A DNA stretch of 35,181 nucleotides from Verrucomicrobiales bacterium (GTDB lineage Bacteria > Verrucomicrobiota > Verrucomicrobiia > Verrucomicrobiales > DEV007): assembly GCA_029213065.1 (NCBI GenBank), contig JARGPH010000012.1, positions 47,071 to 82,251 of the forward strand, read 5' to 3'. The notes beneath the pieces are model-generated. The model was given only the letters and a program-made list of their open reading frames with translations. It did no database searches and was not told where the DNA came from. Shown piece by piece: positions 7,995 to 16,677 of the stretch (position 1 is its first letter; every line of letters begins with the position of its first letter). A program made the position numbers and the translations under genes.

Positions 7995-8153
7995 TGCAGG
8001 GTTTTACACGTCAGTCTTCACCTCGCATCATACAGGAAAAACTTCAAATACCATTATATAGACAAGAGGATCAGACTGCGAACCGGCTCCATGTAGAAAA
8101 TCTACCGCTTTCATGGAATTGACGAGTTTCGGGATTCCTGCCACGCTCCTTGC

Positions 8154-9587
8154 ATGCAACAGGATAAACCGTCACTTCCCTCTCGTCGTTCCGCGATCAA
8201 AACCACCGCAGGAGCATCTGTTCTCGCCGGAATCGCCCTTCCCCACGTTCATGCGCAGGACAATCAGGAATTAAAGCTTGCCCTCGTTGGCTGCGGAGGA
8301 CGCGGAACCGGAGCAGTTAAGAATGCCCTCAGCGTTTCGGGAGCACTCGGACCGCTCAAACTGCATGCCATGGCTGACGTTTTTGAGGAGAACCTCAACC
8401 GGAGCTACGAAACCCTCAAGAAACAGGAGAGCATCGCCGACAAAATCGACGTCGCTCAGGAGCGCAAGTTCATCGGCTTTGATGGCTACAAAAAGGCGAT
8501 GGACAGCCTCAACAAAGGAGACATCGTCATCTTCACGACGCCCCTTGCCTTTCGCTGGCCCATGTTTGAGTATGCCGTTGAAAAGGGACTCAACGTTTTC
8601 ATGGAAAAACCGCTCTCAGCTGACGGTCATTCCTCACGCAAACTTCTCGAAATCAACGAGAAAGCCAAAGAGAAGAACCTCAAAGTGGGAGTCGGACTCA
8701 TGTGCCGTCACTGCGTTTCACGAAACGAACTGAAAAAGCGCATCGACGACGGAGCCATCGGCGATATCACCTTCCTGCGCTCCTACCGAATGCAGGGAGC
8801 GATCGGATCGTGCTTCACCCCGAAGAACACGACCGACCTGACCGAGCTTCAATATCAGATCAAAAATTTCCACAGCTTCCTCTGGCTCAGCGGCGGCGCC
8901 TTCAGTGACTTCTTTATCCACGGCATCGACGAGATGTGCATGATCAAAGGAGCCTTTCCTGTGAACGCTAAAGCAGTGGGCGGCCGTCATTACAAAACAA
9001 TCGAGCGCAACGGCGAGCAACTCGAAGCGGTCGATCAGAACTTCGACAGCTACGGCGTGGAATACACCTTTGCCGATGGCGCGAAAGCCATTTACGAAGG
9101 CCGCAACATGCCCGGCTGCAACCAGGAATTTGCCGCCTACGCCCATGGCACGAAAGGTTCCGCAGTGATCTCATCCGCCGGCCACGTTCCCGCCCGCTCA
9201 CGACTCTACAAGGATCAGAACATTAATACCAATTATCGCGCCAAGCCGGAGAACCTCCTCTGGTCATTTCCTACCGGAGAGCGTGGCGCCAGTCTCGAAG
9301 GAAATCCCTACGACATCGAATGGGAGCACCTTCTCGAAGCGATCCGAAACGACGATGAATACAACGAGGTCGACCGCGGCGTCGCAGCCAGTGTCACTAC
9401 CTCAATGGGACGGATGGCGGCACACACCGGACAGGTCATCACCTACGATCAGATGCTGAACAGCGAGCACGTTTTTGCTCCTAATGTTAAAGAACTGACG
9501 ATGGACGGAGACTCACCTCTCATGCCCGATGCGGACGGACGCTACGCGAAACCCGAACCCGGCATCAAGAAAGAAACGGAGTACTGA
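8154..9587 (+). CDS. Gfo/Idh/MocA-family oxidoreductase, Tat-exported
   Basis: The 477-residue protein opens with a twin-arginine signal (SRRSAIKTTAGASVLAGIAL, ending HVHA) and then the Rossmann nucleotide-binding loop LALVGCGGRGTG. The EKPLSADGHSSR motif is the family's conserved EKP element with the catalytic-site lysine, and the C-terminal domain carries the DFFIHGIDEMCMIKGAFP helix with the usual H-D pair. Tat export fits folding with NAD(P) before transport. Such secreted Gfo/Idh proteins are abundant in Planctomycetes/Verrucomicrobia and oxidise or dehydrate sugars or inositols; the substrate is unknown. A TTGACG box at 8119-8124 sits correctly for a promoter, but its -10 (CACGCT) is poor. 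A strong terminator follows, so it is a single-gene unit. Confidence 0.9.
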   Translation: MQQDKPSLPSRRSAIKTTAGASVLAGIALPHVHAQDNQELKLALVGCGGRGTGAVKNALSVSGALGPLKLHAMADVFEENLNRSYETLKKQESIADKIDVAQERKFIGFDGYKKAMDSLNKGDIVIFTTPLAFRWPMFEYAVEKGLNVFMEKPLSADGHSSRKLLEINEKAKEKNLKVGVGLMCRHCVSRNELKKRIDDGAIGDITFLRSYRMQGAIGSCFTPKNTTDLTELQYQIKNFHSFLWLSGGAFSDFFIHGIDEMCMIKGAFPVNAKAVGGRHYKTIERNGEQLEAVDQNFDSYGVEYTFADGAKAIYEGRNMPGCNQEFAAYAHGTKGSAVISSAGHVPARSRLYKDQNINTNYRAKPENLLWSFPTGERGASLEGNPYDIEWEHLLEAIRNDDEYNEVDRGVAASVTTSMGRMAAHTGQVITYDQMLNSEHVFAPNVKELTMDGDSPLMPDADGRYAKPEPGIKKETEY

Positions 9588-9617
9588 GCAGGATATACCT
9601 GGTTCCATTTTTAATAG

Positions 9618-9651
9618 AAAAGCCCGTCGAATTGCCGACGGGCTTTTTTTT
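9618..9651 (+). terminator. Rho-independent terminator after the oxidoreductase gene
   Basis: GCCCGTCG (9622-9629) pairs with CGACGGGC (9636-9643) around a 6-nt loop and is followed by eight T (9644-9651); four A before the stem could lengthen it. It lies 31 nt after the stop codon at 9587. The A-run upstream would also support termination in the other direction. Confidence 0.92.
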
Positions 9652-9705
9652 GACTCCGCTACGATCAGGCACATAAAAAAGGAGCGTTTTCACCCCGGAA
9701 ACGGC

Positions 9706-9780
9706 ACGCCTTCCATTGCCTCAACCATCAAACAGGGTTAGATGTCTGACCTAACCCTGTCAGGTCCATGACCTAACCCT
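9706..9780. repeat. REP-like palindromic repeat, copy 1
   Basis: ACAGGGTTAG (9732-9741) and CTAACCCTGT (9751-9760) are a perfect 10-bp inverted repeat. The 12-mer TGACCTAACCCT occurs at 9747-9758 and again at 9769-9780, and AGGTC-CAT-GACCT (9762-9774) forms a smaller dyad. A flank with ACGCC, CAT and GCCTCAAC (9706-9725) is shared with the second copy at 32248-32296. It sits between the terminator and dnaG. The layout suggests a dispersed repetitive extragenic palindrome, possibly spread by a REP-associated tyrosine transposase encoded elsewhere. Confidence 0.65.
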
Positions 9781-9831
9781 CTGCAGCCTCAGCGCAGACG
9801 GGTAAAATTGGAAATCGGGGGCATTCGGCAC

Positions 9832-11715
9832 ATGGCTATCATCTCCCAGGAAACGATCCAGAAGATCCTCGACGACAACGACATCGTCGAGCTGATCCAG
9901 GGCTATTTTCCGCTGAAAAGAGCCGGAACAAACTGGGTCGCAAACTGTCCTTTTCACAACGAAAAGACACCGAGTTTCAACGTCGTCCCCGGTCGCCAGA
10001 TCTTCCACTGTTTCGGATGTCAGGCCGGCGGAGACGCAATCAAGTTCGTACAGATGTACGACAATCTCCCCTTCCCCGAAGCGGCCCGGAAACTCGCCGA
10101 CCGCGCCGGAATCATGCTTCAGGAAGAAGTCTACGATCCCAAAGCGGAAGCCCGGCGCAAAGGCAAATCCGAACTGATGCGCCTCCAGCGGGCCGCGACA
10201 GAATGGTTCCACCTTCTCCTTTTCAAGAAGCCCTTCGCCCAGCCCGCCCGTGATTACCTGAAATCGCGCGGTCTCGGGATGGAAGTCTCCCGCAATTGGA
10301 AATTCGGCTACGCGCCAGAGGACCAGCGCTCCTTCTTTGACTGGGCCCACGGCGAAGGATTCTCTGTCCAGCAGCTCGTCGACGGCGGTCTCGCGAAATG
10401 GCGGGACGAACACAACCCGAACCGGGGTGCCTACAGCTTTTTCCGTCACCGGCTCATGTTCCCGCTGAACAACGATTTCGGTGAACCGCTCGCCTTCAGC
10501 GGACGCGTTCTTTCCGCCGAACAGGGAGGCGGGAAATACGTTAACTCCCCCGAAACCTCTCTTTTCAACAAAAGCAAAACCCTCTTCGGACTCGATCGTT
10601 CAAAGCGAGCCATCATCCGGGACAAGAAGGTCATTATTTTTGAAGGGCAGCTCGATCTCATCGCCGCCTTTGAGAACGAAATCGAAAATGTCGTCGCCCC
10701 TCTCGGAACCGCCCTGACCGAAGATCACGCGAGAATTCTGAAACGTCACACCGACGAAGTGGTGCTCTGCTATGACTCGGACAACGCCGGGGTCAAAGCC
10801 GCGAGCAAGGCCTTCAAGCTCCTCGCGCCCACGGGAATGCTGGTACGACTGGCCCAACTCCCCGAGGGTGAAGATCCTGACTCACTGATTCGCTCTCAGG
10901 GAGCGGACGCGCTCCGCGAGATCGTGGGAAAGGCGCCCGAGTTCTTTGACTTTCAAATCGACAGTCGCGGTACAAAACTGAATCAGGGAACCCTGCGCGA
11001 CCGCCTCAACTTCGCCAAAGACCTCGCCACCGACATCGCCCTGATCGACGACCGCATGCTCCTCGATTCTCTCATCAGCCGGGTCACCATCCGCCTCGGA
11101 GTCGGCGAAGACGACGTCAGAAAGCTCGTCCATGATGCCATTTCCGCGACGGAGCGGTTTGAAAAAACGAAGCGCAAACGGGATGCCATTGCCAAGCGCC
11201 GCGAGGAGGAGGGCCATCATCGCCCGCCTCAGAACCGGGGACACTATCAACCACAGGAGAATCCTGACCTTCCCGTAAAGAGCGCCGCTCCCACGGAAAT
11301 TAAAAGCCGATCCGTCCGCCTCCTTTGCCGGGCTCTCCTCACCGACAAAGAAACCAAGGAGACGATCTCTTCGCAACCCATCCCGGAGTATTTCCGGAAT
11401 CTCACCGAGACGGAATTGCTCACCGCAATTTGGATGGCACCGTTCGATCCCGGAGTCCCCTCCAGCGTGAACGCGTTCATCAGCCAACTCGGGAATGCCG
11501 ATCAACAGTGCCTCACTAGACTTCTCACTGAAGAGAGCGCCAACCTCACCCTCGCACTCGCGCATGACTGTCTCGCCAAACTGGTAAAGCAAAGTATACA
11601 AAACCAGATATCAGTTACAAAAGCGCAATTGGGAGCACCTAATCTTCCGCCTCAAGAGATAGAACGGCTTAGCAAACTACTGCTTGACCTTAGGATACAA
11701 CTACACGACCGTTAG
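9832..11715 (+). CDS. dnaG: DNA primase
   Basis: The ATG at 9832 (after a G-rich stretch, GGGGG at about -15) gives 627 residues, normal for DnaG. It makes RNA primers at the replication fork. The N-terminal zinc ribbon is intact (C39, H42, C60, C63 in CPFHNEKTPSF and HCFGCQAGG). The Toprim core follows, with the metal-binding glutamate in FEGQLDLIAAF (~271) and the DSDNAG motif (~315). The C-terminal helicase-binding region is present but little conserved. Codon use changes abruptly in the last ~45 codons (from ~11581), with several ATA, CTA and AGG codons unlike the rest. rpoD follows after 57 nt, the familiar dnaG-rpoD order; no rpsU is seen upstream, only a REP-like repeat. Confidence 0.96.
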   Translation: MAIISQETIQKILDDNDIVELIQGYFPLKRAGTNWVANCPFHNEKTPSFNVVPGRQIFHCFGCQAGGDAIKFVQMYDNLPFPEAARKLADRAGIMLQEEVYDPKAEARRKGKSELMRLQRAATEWFHLLLFKKPFAQPARDYLKSRGLGMEVSRNWKFGYAPEDQRSFFDWAHGEGFSVQQLVDGGLAKWRDEHNPNRGAYSFFRHRLMFPLNNDFGEPLAFSGRVLSAEQGGGKYVNSPETSLFNKSKTLFGLDRSKRAIIRDKKVIIFEGQLDLIAAFENEIENVVAPLGTALTEDHARILKRHTDEVVLCYDSDNAGVKAASKAFKLLAPTGMLVRLAQLPEGEDPDSLIRSQGADALREIVGKAPEFFDFQIDSRGTKLNQGTLRDRLNFAKDLATDIALIDDRMLLDSLISRVTIRLGVGEDDVRKLVHDAISATERFEKTKRKRDAIAKRREEEGHHRPPQNRGHYQPQENPDLPVKSAAPTEIKSRSVRLLCRALLTDKETKETISSQPIPEYFRNLTETELLTAIWMAPFDPGVPSSVNAFISQLGNADQQCLTRLLTEESANLTLALAHDCLAKLVKQSIQNQISVTKAQLGAPNLPPQEIERLSKLLLDLRIQLHDR

Positions 11716-11772
11716 CGGCTCCACAGCGCGCAGGTGCGTAGTCCCTCTTGCACTTTTCCGAGCACTTTCAAA

Positions 11773-13629
11773 ATGGCTGTCGATAAAAAAGCGAAACGAA
11801 CGAACACCAAGCAGGTTAGCAAAGCCGCTACCCCGCGTTCAACTAAAAAGTCGACAAAAAAGAAGCCAGCTCCGCCAGCCGCTTCCAGGGCGAAATCGAC
11901 TTCCAAAAAGGCGCCGGCGAAAAAGAAAAGAGCTTCTGCAGCGAAGACGAAAGCTGCTGACACCGCACCCGCCTGCAAGTCATTGCTCGATTCCCCCGAA
12001 TTTCAGCCCATCGTCAGAGATCTCATTCGTCTCGCGAAGGAGCAGGATTACCTCACTTTTGACGACATCAACGAAGCCCTTCCCGACACGGAAACGGATC
12101 TGGAGTTGATGGAAGAGCTCATCGAGCGACTCCGCACGATGAAGTTTCGCATCATCGATTCAGCGGAGGTGGACAACCTCAAGGCTGATTCCGACGATGA
12201 AGAGGAGGACGAGGACAGCGCAGCGACTCCTCCGGTCAAAAAAGTCACCCCGGAAAGAGCCGGACGTCTCGATATTCTCGACGACCCTGTCCGGATGTAT
12301 CTCAAGCAGATGGGCCAGGTTCCCCTGCTCACCCGGGAAGAGGAAGTCGAGATTTCCAAGCGTATCGAGAAGTCCGAACTTGAGATTCGCAAGATCCTTG
12401 CGCAATTCGGATTCATTCCCGATTCCTATCTCGATCTTTCAAAACGGCTTGAAGATGGAGAAGAGCGATTTGACCGGCTCATCATCGACAAGAAGATCGA
12501 AAGCCGGGCCCGCTACCTGAAAAATCTCACCAAGCTTTGTGAACAGGTCGAGTCCCTTCGCGACGAGATGAACGACATCTACGCGAAGATTCGCTCCGGA
12601 AAAGGCGATCCGACACCCAAACTGGCCGAAAAGTGGAAGAAAGGACTCGCAAGTCTCTCGCGGACTTACAATCGTTTCTACTTCAAACAAAAGGTCACCG
12701 AAGATCTTGTCAATTTCACCGCTGAGTTTACCGAGCGATCGACGAAACTCAAAAGAGAAGCGAAGAAAGCAAAAGACCGCGCCGCGAAGAGCCAGGCAAC
12801 CCGCTCCAAAACCGCTTTCGAGAAGGAAGTCTGGATGGATCAGGAAGCTTTCGATATCCTTGCCGGAGACCTTGAGATTCACGTCGCCGAGGCAAGGAAA
12901 GCCAAGGATGAGATGGTTGAAGCCAACCTTCGTCTCGTCATCTCGATTGCGAAGAAATACACGAACCGCGGGCTCTCTTTCCTCGATTTGATTCAGGAAG
13001 GCAACATGGGCCTGATGAAAGCGGTCGAAAAATTCGAATACCGTCGCGGTTACAAATTCTCCACCTACGCAACCTGGTGGATTCGTCAGGCAATCACCCG
13101 CTCGATCGCGGATCAGGCGCGGACGATTCGTATCCCTGTTCACATGATCGAAACGATCAACAAGCTCATGCGCGTGCAGAAGCAGCTTGTTCAGGAATAC
13201 GGACGCGAGCCCACCTCCGACGAAATTGCTGAGGAAATTCACCTTCCTGTCGAACGCGTCAGCGCGGTGCTGAAAATGGCGCAGCAGCCTATCTCCCTTC
13301 AGGCACCTGTTGGCGACAGTGACGAAACCAGTCTCGGCGATTTTATCGAGGACAAAGGTGCTGAAGATCCCAGCGACATGACTTCCATGTCAATGCTGAA
13401 GGATCGCATCAAAGACGTTCTCGATACCCTCACAGAGCGGGAGCGCGAAGTTCTCGAACAGCGTTTCGGACTCGTTGACGGATACAGCCGCACCCTTGAA
13501 GAGGTCGGTAAACAGTTTCAGGTGACTCGCGAGCGAATTCGCCAGATCGAGGCAAAAGCACTCCGGAAGATGCGTCACCCGACCCGAATCAGGCAGCTGG
13601 AAGGGTTCATTGACGCCCCGCACCTGTAG
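11773..13629 (+). CDS. rpoD: RNA polymerase primary sigma factor (sigma-70)
   Basis: The ATG at 11773 gives 618 residues. A Lys/Ala/Ser-rich basic tail (~60 residues) precedes region 1.1 ([20 protein letters not shown]). Region 1.2 contains [20 protein letters not shown], followed by a long non-conserved insert. Regions 2.1-2.4 ([20 protein letters not shown], then [15 protein letters not shown]) and 3 are intact, and region 4.2 has the helix-turn-helix [20 protein letters not shown] that reads the -35 box. This is a housekeeping sigma factor, consistent with TTGACA/TATAAT-like promoters found in the window. It probably shares a transcript with dnaG. Frames starting upstream in the gap are non-coding extensions. 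Confidence 0.97.
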   Translation: MAVDKKAKRTNTKQVSKAATPRSTKKSTKKKPAPPAASRAKSTSKKAPAKKKRASAAKTKAADTAPACKSLLDSPEFQPIVRDLIRLAKEQDYLTFDDINEALPDTETDLELMEELIERLRTMKFRIIDSAEVDNLKADSDDEEEDEDSAATPPVKKVTPERAGRLDILDDPVRMYLKQMGQVPLLTREEEVEISKRIEKSELEIRKILAQFGFIPDSYLDLSKRLEDGEERFDRLIIDKKIESRARYLKNLTKLCEQVESLRDEMNDIYAKIRSGKGDPTPKLAEKWKKGLASLSRTYNRFYFKQKVTEDLVNFTAEFTERSTKLKREAKKAKDRAAKSQATRSKTAFEKEVWMDQEAFDILAGDLEIHVAEARKAKDEMVEANLRLVISIAKKYTNRGLSFLDLIQEGNMGLMKAVEKFEYRRGYKFSTYATWWIRQAITRSIADQARTIRIPVHMIETINKLMRVQKQLVQEYGREPTSDEIAEEIHLPVERVSAVLKMAQQPISLQAPVGDSDETSLGDFIEDKGAEDPSDMTSMSMLKDRIKDVLDTLTEREREVLEQRFGLVDGYSRTLEEVGKQFQVTRERIRQIEAKALRKMRHPTRIRQLEGFIDAPHL

Positions 13630-13650
13630 AGCGACGCCGTCGATCTCCCC

Positions 13651-13680
13651 TTTTTTCCTGATCCTCCTCTTAATCTCCCC
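13651..13680. repeat. Pyrimidine-rich repeat (TTTTTCCT…CTCTTAATC), copy after rpoD
   Basis: A T6-CCTGATCCT run followed by CTCTTAATC matches, with a few substitutions, the reverse complement of 28794-28820. It lies in the 171-nt gap after rpoD, which holds nothing else I can support apart from a small CGACG/CGTCG dyad near 13632 that might help end transcription. Confidence 0.4.
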
Positions 13681-13800
13681 CACAGCATCGGAGCAACGGC
13701 CAGTGCCGCAATGCCCGGAAGTGAGTTGGAAAAAGATGAAGGTTCTGAAAAAAGAATAAATCCCGTGAAACTTGCGCGAAAACGCGGAGTTTAAAGAGCC

Positions 13801-14220
13801 ATGGAACATCAGGAGCCAAACGATCCCGAGCTTGAAAAAGTATGGGAACTTCTTAACTCGGCGAAAACCGTAGAACCCAGCCCGTATTTCTCCCGAAACG
13901 TGCTCAGGGAAGTGCGTCGCATCGAGGATGAAGCCCGGACGGGCTGGCTTTCACAGGTGAAGGCGTTCTTTTCAGTTTCCGCTCTACGCCCCGTCATGCT
14001 CGGCGCTGTCACCTGCGCCATTGTCACACTCGCTGTCGTCCTCACTTCCAATCCGGATTCTGCGGGATCGTCAGAGCCTGCCATAGCTTCAACGACCGGT
14101 GAAACAGAGGAATTTGATCCAGCCACCGAAATGGCTGAGGTGGAGTATTTCGGCCAACTCATGGCAGTTGCCGACCCCGCAATGCTCGACGACGCCTCGA
14201 TTGCCAATCTCTTCTTCTAG
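13801..14220 (+). CDS. Small single-pass membrane protein, anti-sigma-factor-like
   Basis: This 139-residue protein has a soluble N-terminus with PYFSRNVLREVRRIE, one membrane segment (PVMLGAVTCAIVTLAVVLTS, ~61-80) and a short acidic C-terminal tail (EEFDPATEMAEVEYFGQLM). The N-in, single-TM layout and the ELEKVWELLNSA...VEPSPYF start resemble small proteins found beside sigma-factor genes in Verrucomicrobia; anti-sigma factors share this plan, but no zinc-binding H-C-C motif is seen. It lies 171 nt after rpoD and may or may not be on the same transcript. A role in sigma-factor control is a guess from context. Confidence 0.6.
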   Translation: MEHQEPNDPELEKVWELLNSAKTVEPSPYFSRNVLREVRRIEDEARTGWLSQVKAFFSVSALRPVMLGAVTCAIVTLAVVLTSNPDSAGSSEPAIASTTGETEEFDPATEMAEVEYFGQLMAVADPAMLDDASIANLFF

Positions 14221-14289
14221 CGTTTTGTTAGCTTGTCGGCTTACCGGGAATCGCCATTCGGCGCCGGATTTTGACATCAAGTAGCTGAA

Positions 14290-14363
14290 TGTCAGGTGCT
14301 CGAAGCTGACAATGCCACTCTCGCGGCCGGGCCGGCTCTCAAAATGAAGGAAGAAATTCTTCC
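14290..14363. promoter_or_regulatory. Two dyads in the 14221-14471 gap
   Basis: The 251-nt gap contains TGTCAG (14290-14295) facing CTGACA (14306-14311), and a perfect 15-bp palindrome GGAAGAA-A-TTCTTCC (14349-14363). They could be operators or part of small hairpins upstream of the M48 protease gene. No convincing promoter for that gene was found: a TTGATT at 14421 has only a weak -10 (CTGAAT, 14444). Confidence 0.3.
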
Positions 14364-14471
14364 AGATCGGGCATTTTTTCTAAGGCTGAGTCCATTCAAG
14401 CGTTTATATTGTCCCGGCGGTTGATTCAAAGTCCCCCTAGTCTCTGAATCTCCGGCGTTCCCCGATTCTGT

Positions 14472-15260
14472 ATGAAAAGACAATGTGCTCCGTTGATTGC
14501 TCTGGCGACCCTGTCAGTCTGCCTCATCGCAGTTGCATGTCGCACCGTTCCTGAGACGGGCCGGAAGCAGGTCAATTTCATGAATCCGGCCGACGAAGCC
14601 GCACTCGGCCTTACTGAGTTCAACAAGCTCAAACAGGAGAAGCCGATTTCAAAAGACCAGGGCTACAATGCCCTCGTGCAACGCGTTGGCGACCGTCTTT
14701 CCAAAGTCATGCCGGTACCAAACGCCGAATGGGAATTCGTCGTCTTCGAAGATCCGTCACCCAATGCTTTTGCACTTCCCGGCGGGAAGGTCGGGGTCCA
14801 TACGGGACTCTTTCAAATCTCCCAAAACGAAGCGGGTCTTGCCGCGGTGATCGGCCATGAGGTCGCCCATGTCGTCGCCCGTCATTCAGGTGAGAGAATG
14901 TCCCAGGGCGTTCTCTCCGGTGCCGCAGTCCTCGGAGCGGGATACGTGCTCAACAAGAAGACAGGCTCCAACGGTGTCATCCCCACCGCCGCCCTCGGAG
15001 GTGCAGCCCTGCTCGCGACAAAAGCATTTTCCCGAAAACAGGAACTTGAAGCTGACCGCATGGGTGCCATTTTCATGGCCCGTGCCGGCTACGACCCTCA
15101 GGAATCCGTGGAACTGTGGAAACGTTTTGCGGCCTGGCGGGCTCAAAGCGGACAACAAAGCACTCCCGTTTTTCTAGCAAGTCACCCACTCGACGAAACC
15201 CGTATTTCCGAACTGCAGCGCTATATGCCCGAGGCACTCGAAGACTATAAAAAGCCATAA
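14472..15260 (+). CDS. M48-family metalloprotease, lipoprotein
   Basis: A 262-residue protein with a lipoprotein signal (hydrophobic LIALATLSVCLIAVAC, lipobox cysteine at C23). The zinc site is H129-E-V-A-H133 with the third ligand E193 in ELEADRMG, the standard M48 arrangement. It has one hydrophobic stretch (GAAVLGAGYVLN) between them. M48 lipoproteins of this type (relatives of YcaL/LoiP/BepA) clean up or assemble outer-membrane proteins. The stop TAA overlaps the next ATG (TAATG), so it is translationally coupled to a folate enzyme with no obvious functional link. Confidence 0.9.
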   Translation: MKRQCAPLIALATLSVCLIAVACRTVPETGRKQVNFMNPADEAALGLTEFNKLKQEKPISKDQGYNALVQRVGDRLSKVMPVPNAEWEFVVFEDPSPNAFALPGGKVGVHTGLFQISQNEAGLAAVIGHEVAHVVARHSGERMSQGVLSGAAVLGAGYVLNKKTGSNGVIPTAALGGAALLATKAFSRKQELEADRMGAIFMARAGYDPQESVELWKRFAAWRAQSGQQSTPVFLASHPLDETRISELQRYMPEALEDYKKP

Positions 15261-15862
15261 TGGATAAACAGCTCCTACGCCGCGAAGGCTTCGCAACCAT
15301 CGAAGCCATCAAACCAGAAGAAAAAGCAAGCGCCTCCGTCGCGATCTGTCGTCAACTCGCTGACACTCGTGTCTTCCGCAAGGCGGAAGTGATATTTGCC
15401 TATCTCTCAATGACGAGCGAACCGACTCTGGAATCGCTCTTCAGCACTTACCCGCAGAAGAGATGGGGATTTTCCCGGATCAACGATGAAGGTCTCCTTG
15501 AGTTTCACCACGTCACCGGCATCAGTCAGGTCGCCGTCGGAGAGTATGGGATTTTCGAACCCGATCCGAAACAGTGCAAGAAACTCACTCCGGAGGAGGT
15601 AAACCTCATACTCGTCCCGGGCGTTGCCTTTGATGCGTCGAACGGCGCCCGCCTCGGAAGAGGCCGCGGGCACTACGACCGCTATCTCGCGAAGGTTGCT
15701 TCGACACCTGAGCCGGCCCATATCATGGGGGTCTGCTTTGCCAATCAGCTTACCAGCCTCAATCCGGAAGAGCACGATGTGCCCATGGATCGAATCATCA
15801 CTGAGAAAGGGATTGTCCAACACGTCGCCACCACCAACTTGATCGATCCAGCCGGGGCCTAG
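15260..15862 (+). CDS. 5-formyltetrahydrofolate cyclo-ligase
   Basis: The 200-residue length and motifs fit the MTHFS/YgfA family: N-terminal basic helix, EVIFAYLSMTSEPTLESLF, the LVPGVAFDASNGARLGRGRG loop and GHYDRYL that bind ATP and folate. The enzyme converts 5-formyl-THF to 5,10-methenyl-THF with ATP. In several bacteria this gene follows the 6S RNA (ssrS); no 6S-like hairpin was noticed here, where it instead overlaps the protease gene by one base. Its TAG stop shares the four bases CTAG (15859-15862) with the convergent gene's stop. Confidence 0.92.
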   Translation: MDKQLLRREGFATIEAIKPEEKASASVAICRQLADTRVFRKAEVIFAYLSMTSEPTLESLFSTYPQKRWGFSRINDEGLLEFHHVTGISQVAVGEYGIFEPDPKQCKKLTPEEVNLILVPGVAFDASNGARLGRGRGHYDRYLAKVASTPEPAHIMGVCFANQLTSLNPEEHDVPMDRIITEKGIVQHVATTNLIDPAGA

Positions 15863-16626
15863 CTGAATGTGGCTGAAAAGCCGGCCTCACGCAGGGCTTT
15901 AATGACGGCGTTGCAGTCGAACCCCTCTCCGGTGACCTGTATCGCGGTAGCGCCAATCTTAGCCTCGACCTCTTCAACGCCTTTGACGGACTCGACCGCT
16001 TTCTCAAATTCCTTGATGCACTTGCGGCAGAACAGTTGAACGCCGCGAACGCGCATCGTGTCGGAAAGAAACGCCTCATCTTTCAGCTCTGCGATTTTAA
16101 TAGAGGGATGATCTGAAACGCCGTAGAAACCAATTCTACTGACGGCGTCGACCGCAGTCTTCGCCGCCTTCCCTGTCGGTGCGGTAATCGTCACCGTGCC
16201 GGCTTTGGAATCGACCACATATTTCACGGCAGGATCGACCTTCACCTCCTCATTCGCGGGAATGCCGGTGATGGCATCTTCGCATTCACCGCAACTGAGA
16301 TGAACCCCGCTGAGCGTGACCGTGGTCTCCCCTTCCGGAATGGCAGCCGGCTCACCCGTGCCCCCGGATGTGGCCATCTCTTTTTTATCCGCGGTTTTGA
16401 GCCCGTTAATGTAATCGCGATCCGCTTCTGAAAGCCCTGAAAGAGGCACATCAAACTGATTTCCATTTGCCATTTTTATCTGCACAGTCGACTCATCTTT
16501 CATCCCCACATACTCGGCACTGATCTTCTTCCCATCTGAGGCTCTCGTCCAGTCTCTCAACTCAGCACGAAGCATGGATGAAGCGCAAAACAGAACAGCA
16601 ATCGCAACCGTAAAAAGTTTCTTCAT
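15859..16626 (-). CDS. Secreted SHD1-domain protein with two HMA-like CxxC domains
   Basis: The 255-residue protein has a signal peptide (MKKLFTVAIAVLFCASSMLRA). Residues ~22-75 look like an SHD1 domain (LRDWTRASDGKKISAEYVGM, then VPLSGLSEADRDYI), a module widespread in Planctomycetes/Verrucomicrobia exported proteins. Two ferredoxin-like halves follow: ~103-175 with SCGECEDAI and ~190-255 with FCRKCIKEF, both in the position of the metal-binding CxxC of HMA domains (MXCXXC in copper chaperones), ending in ALREAGFSATFS as in HMA folds. A periplasmic metal-binding or thiol role is inferred. It has a good promoter of its own (16633-16661, minus strand) and shares its stop with the convergent folate gene. 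Confidence 0.75.
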   Translation of the reverse strand: MKKLFTVAIAVLFCASSMLRAELRDWTRASDGKKISAEYVGMKDESTVQIKMANGNQFDVPLSGLSEADRDYINGLKTADKKEMATSGGTGEPAAIPEGETTVTLSGVHLSCGECEDAITGIPANEEVKVDPAVKYVVDSKAGTVTITAPTGKAAKTAVDAVSRIGFYGVSDHPSIKIAELKDEAFLSDTMRVRGVQLFCRKCIKEFEKAVESVKGVEEVEAKIGATAIQVTGEGFDCNAVIKALREAGFSATFS

Positions 16627-16632
16627 GGGAGC

Positions 16633-16661
16633 ATTGTATCGATTGCCAATCGAGCGGTCAA
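16633..16661 (-). promoter_or_regulatory. Sigma-70-like promoter of the SHD1/HMA gene (leaderless)
   Basis: On the minus strand TTGACC (plus 16656-16661), a 17-nt spacer and TACAAT (plus 16633-16638) precede the ATG at 16626 with only 6 nt between, so transcription should begin at or within a base of the start codon. Confidence 0.6.
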
Positions 16662-16677
16662 TCCATCTCGCGTGTCA

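Noticed and set aside
9760-10449. Minus-strand open frame of 229 codons in dnaG
   Set aside because: It overlaps the zinc ribbon and catalytic core of primase and has no family; GC-rich codon use creates such frames.
10882-11601. Minus-strand open frame of 239 codons in dnaG
   Set aside because: A shadow of the primase coding strand with no start signal and no domain.
11716-11772. Upstream starts of rpoD in the dnaG-rpoD gap
   Set aside because: The ATG at 11773 begins the basic tail typical of the group; the GTG at 11734 only extends into the gap.
12439-13242. A 267-codon open frame on the minus strand inside rpoD
   Set aside because: It is a shadow of the conserved sigma-70 regions in the opposite strand; its protein has no recognisable family.
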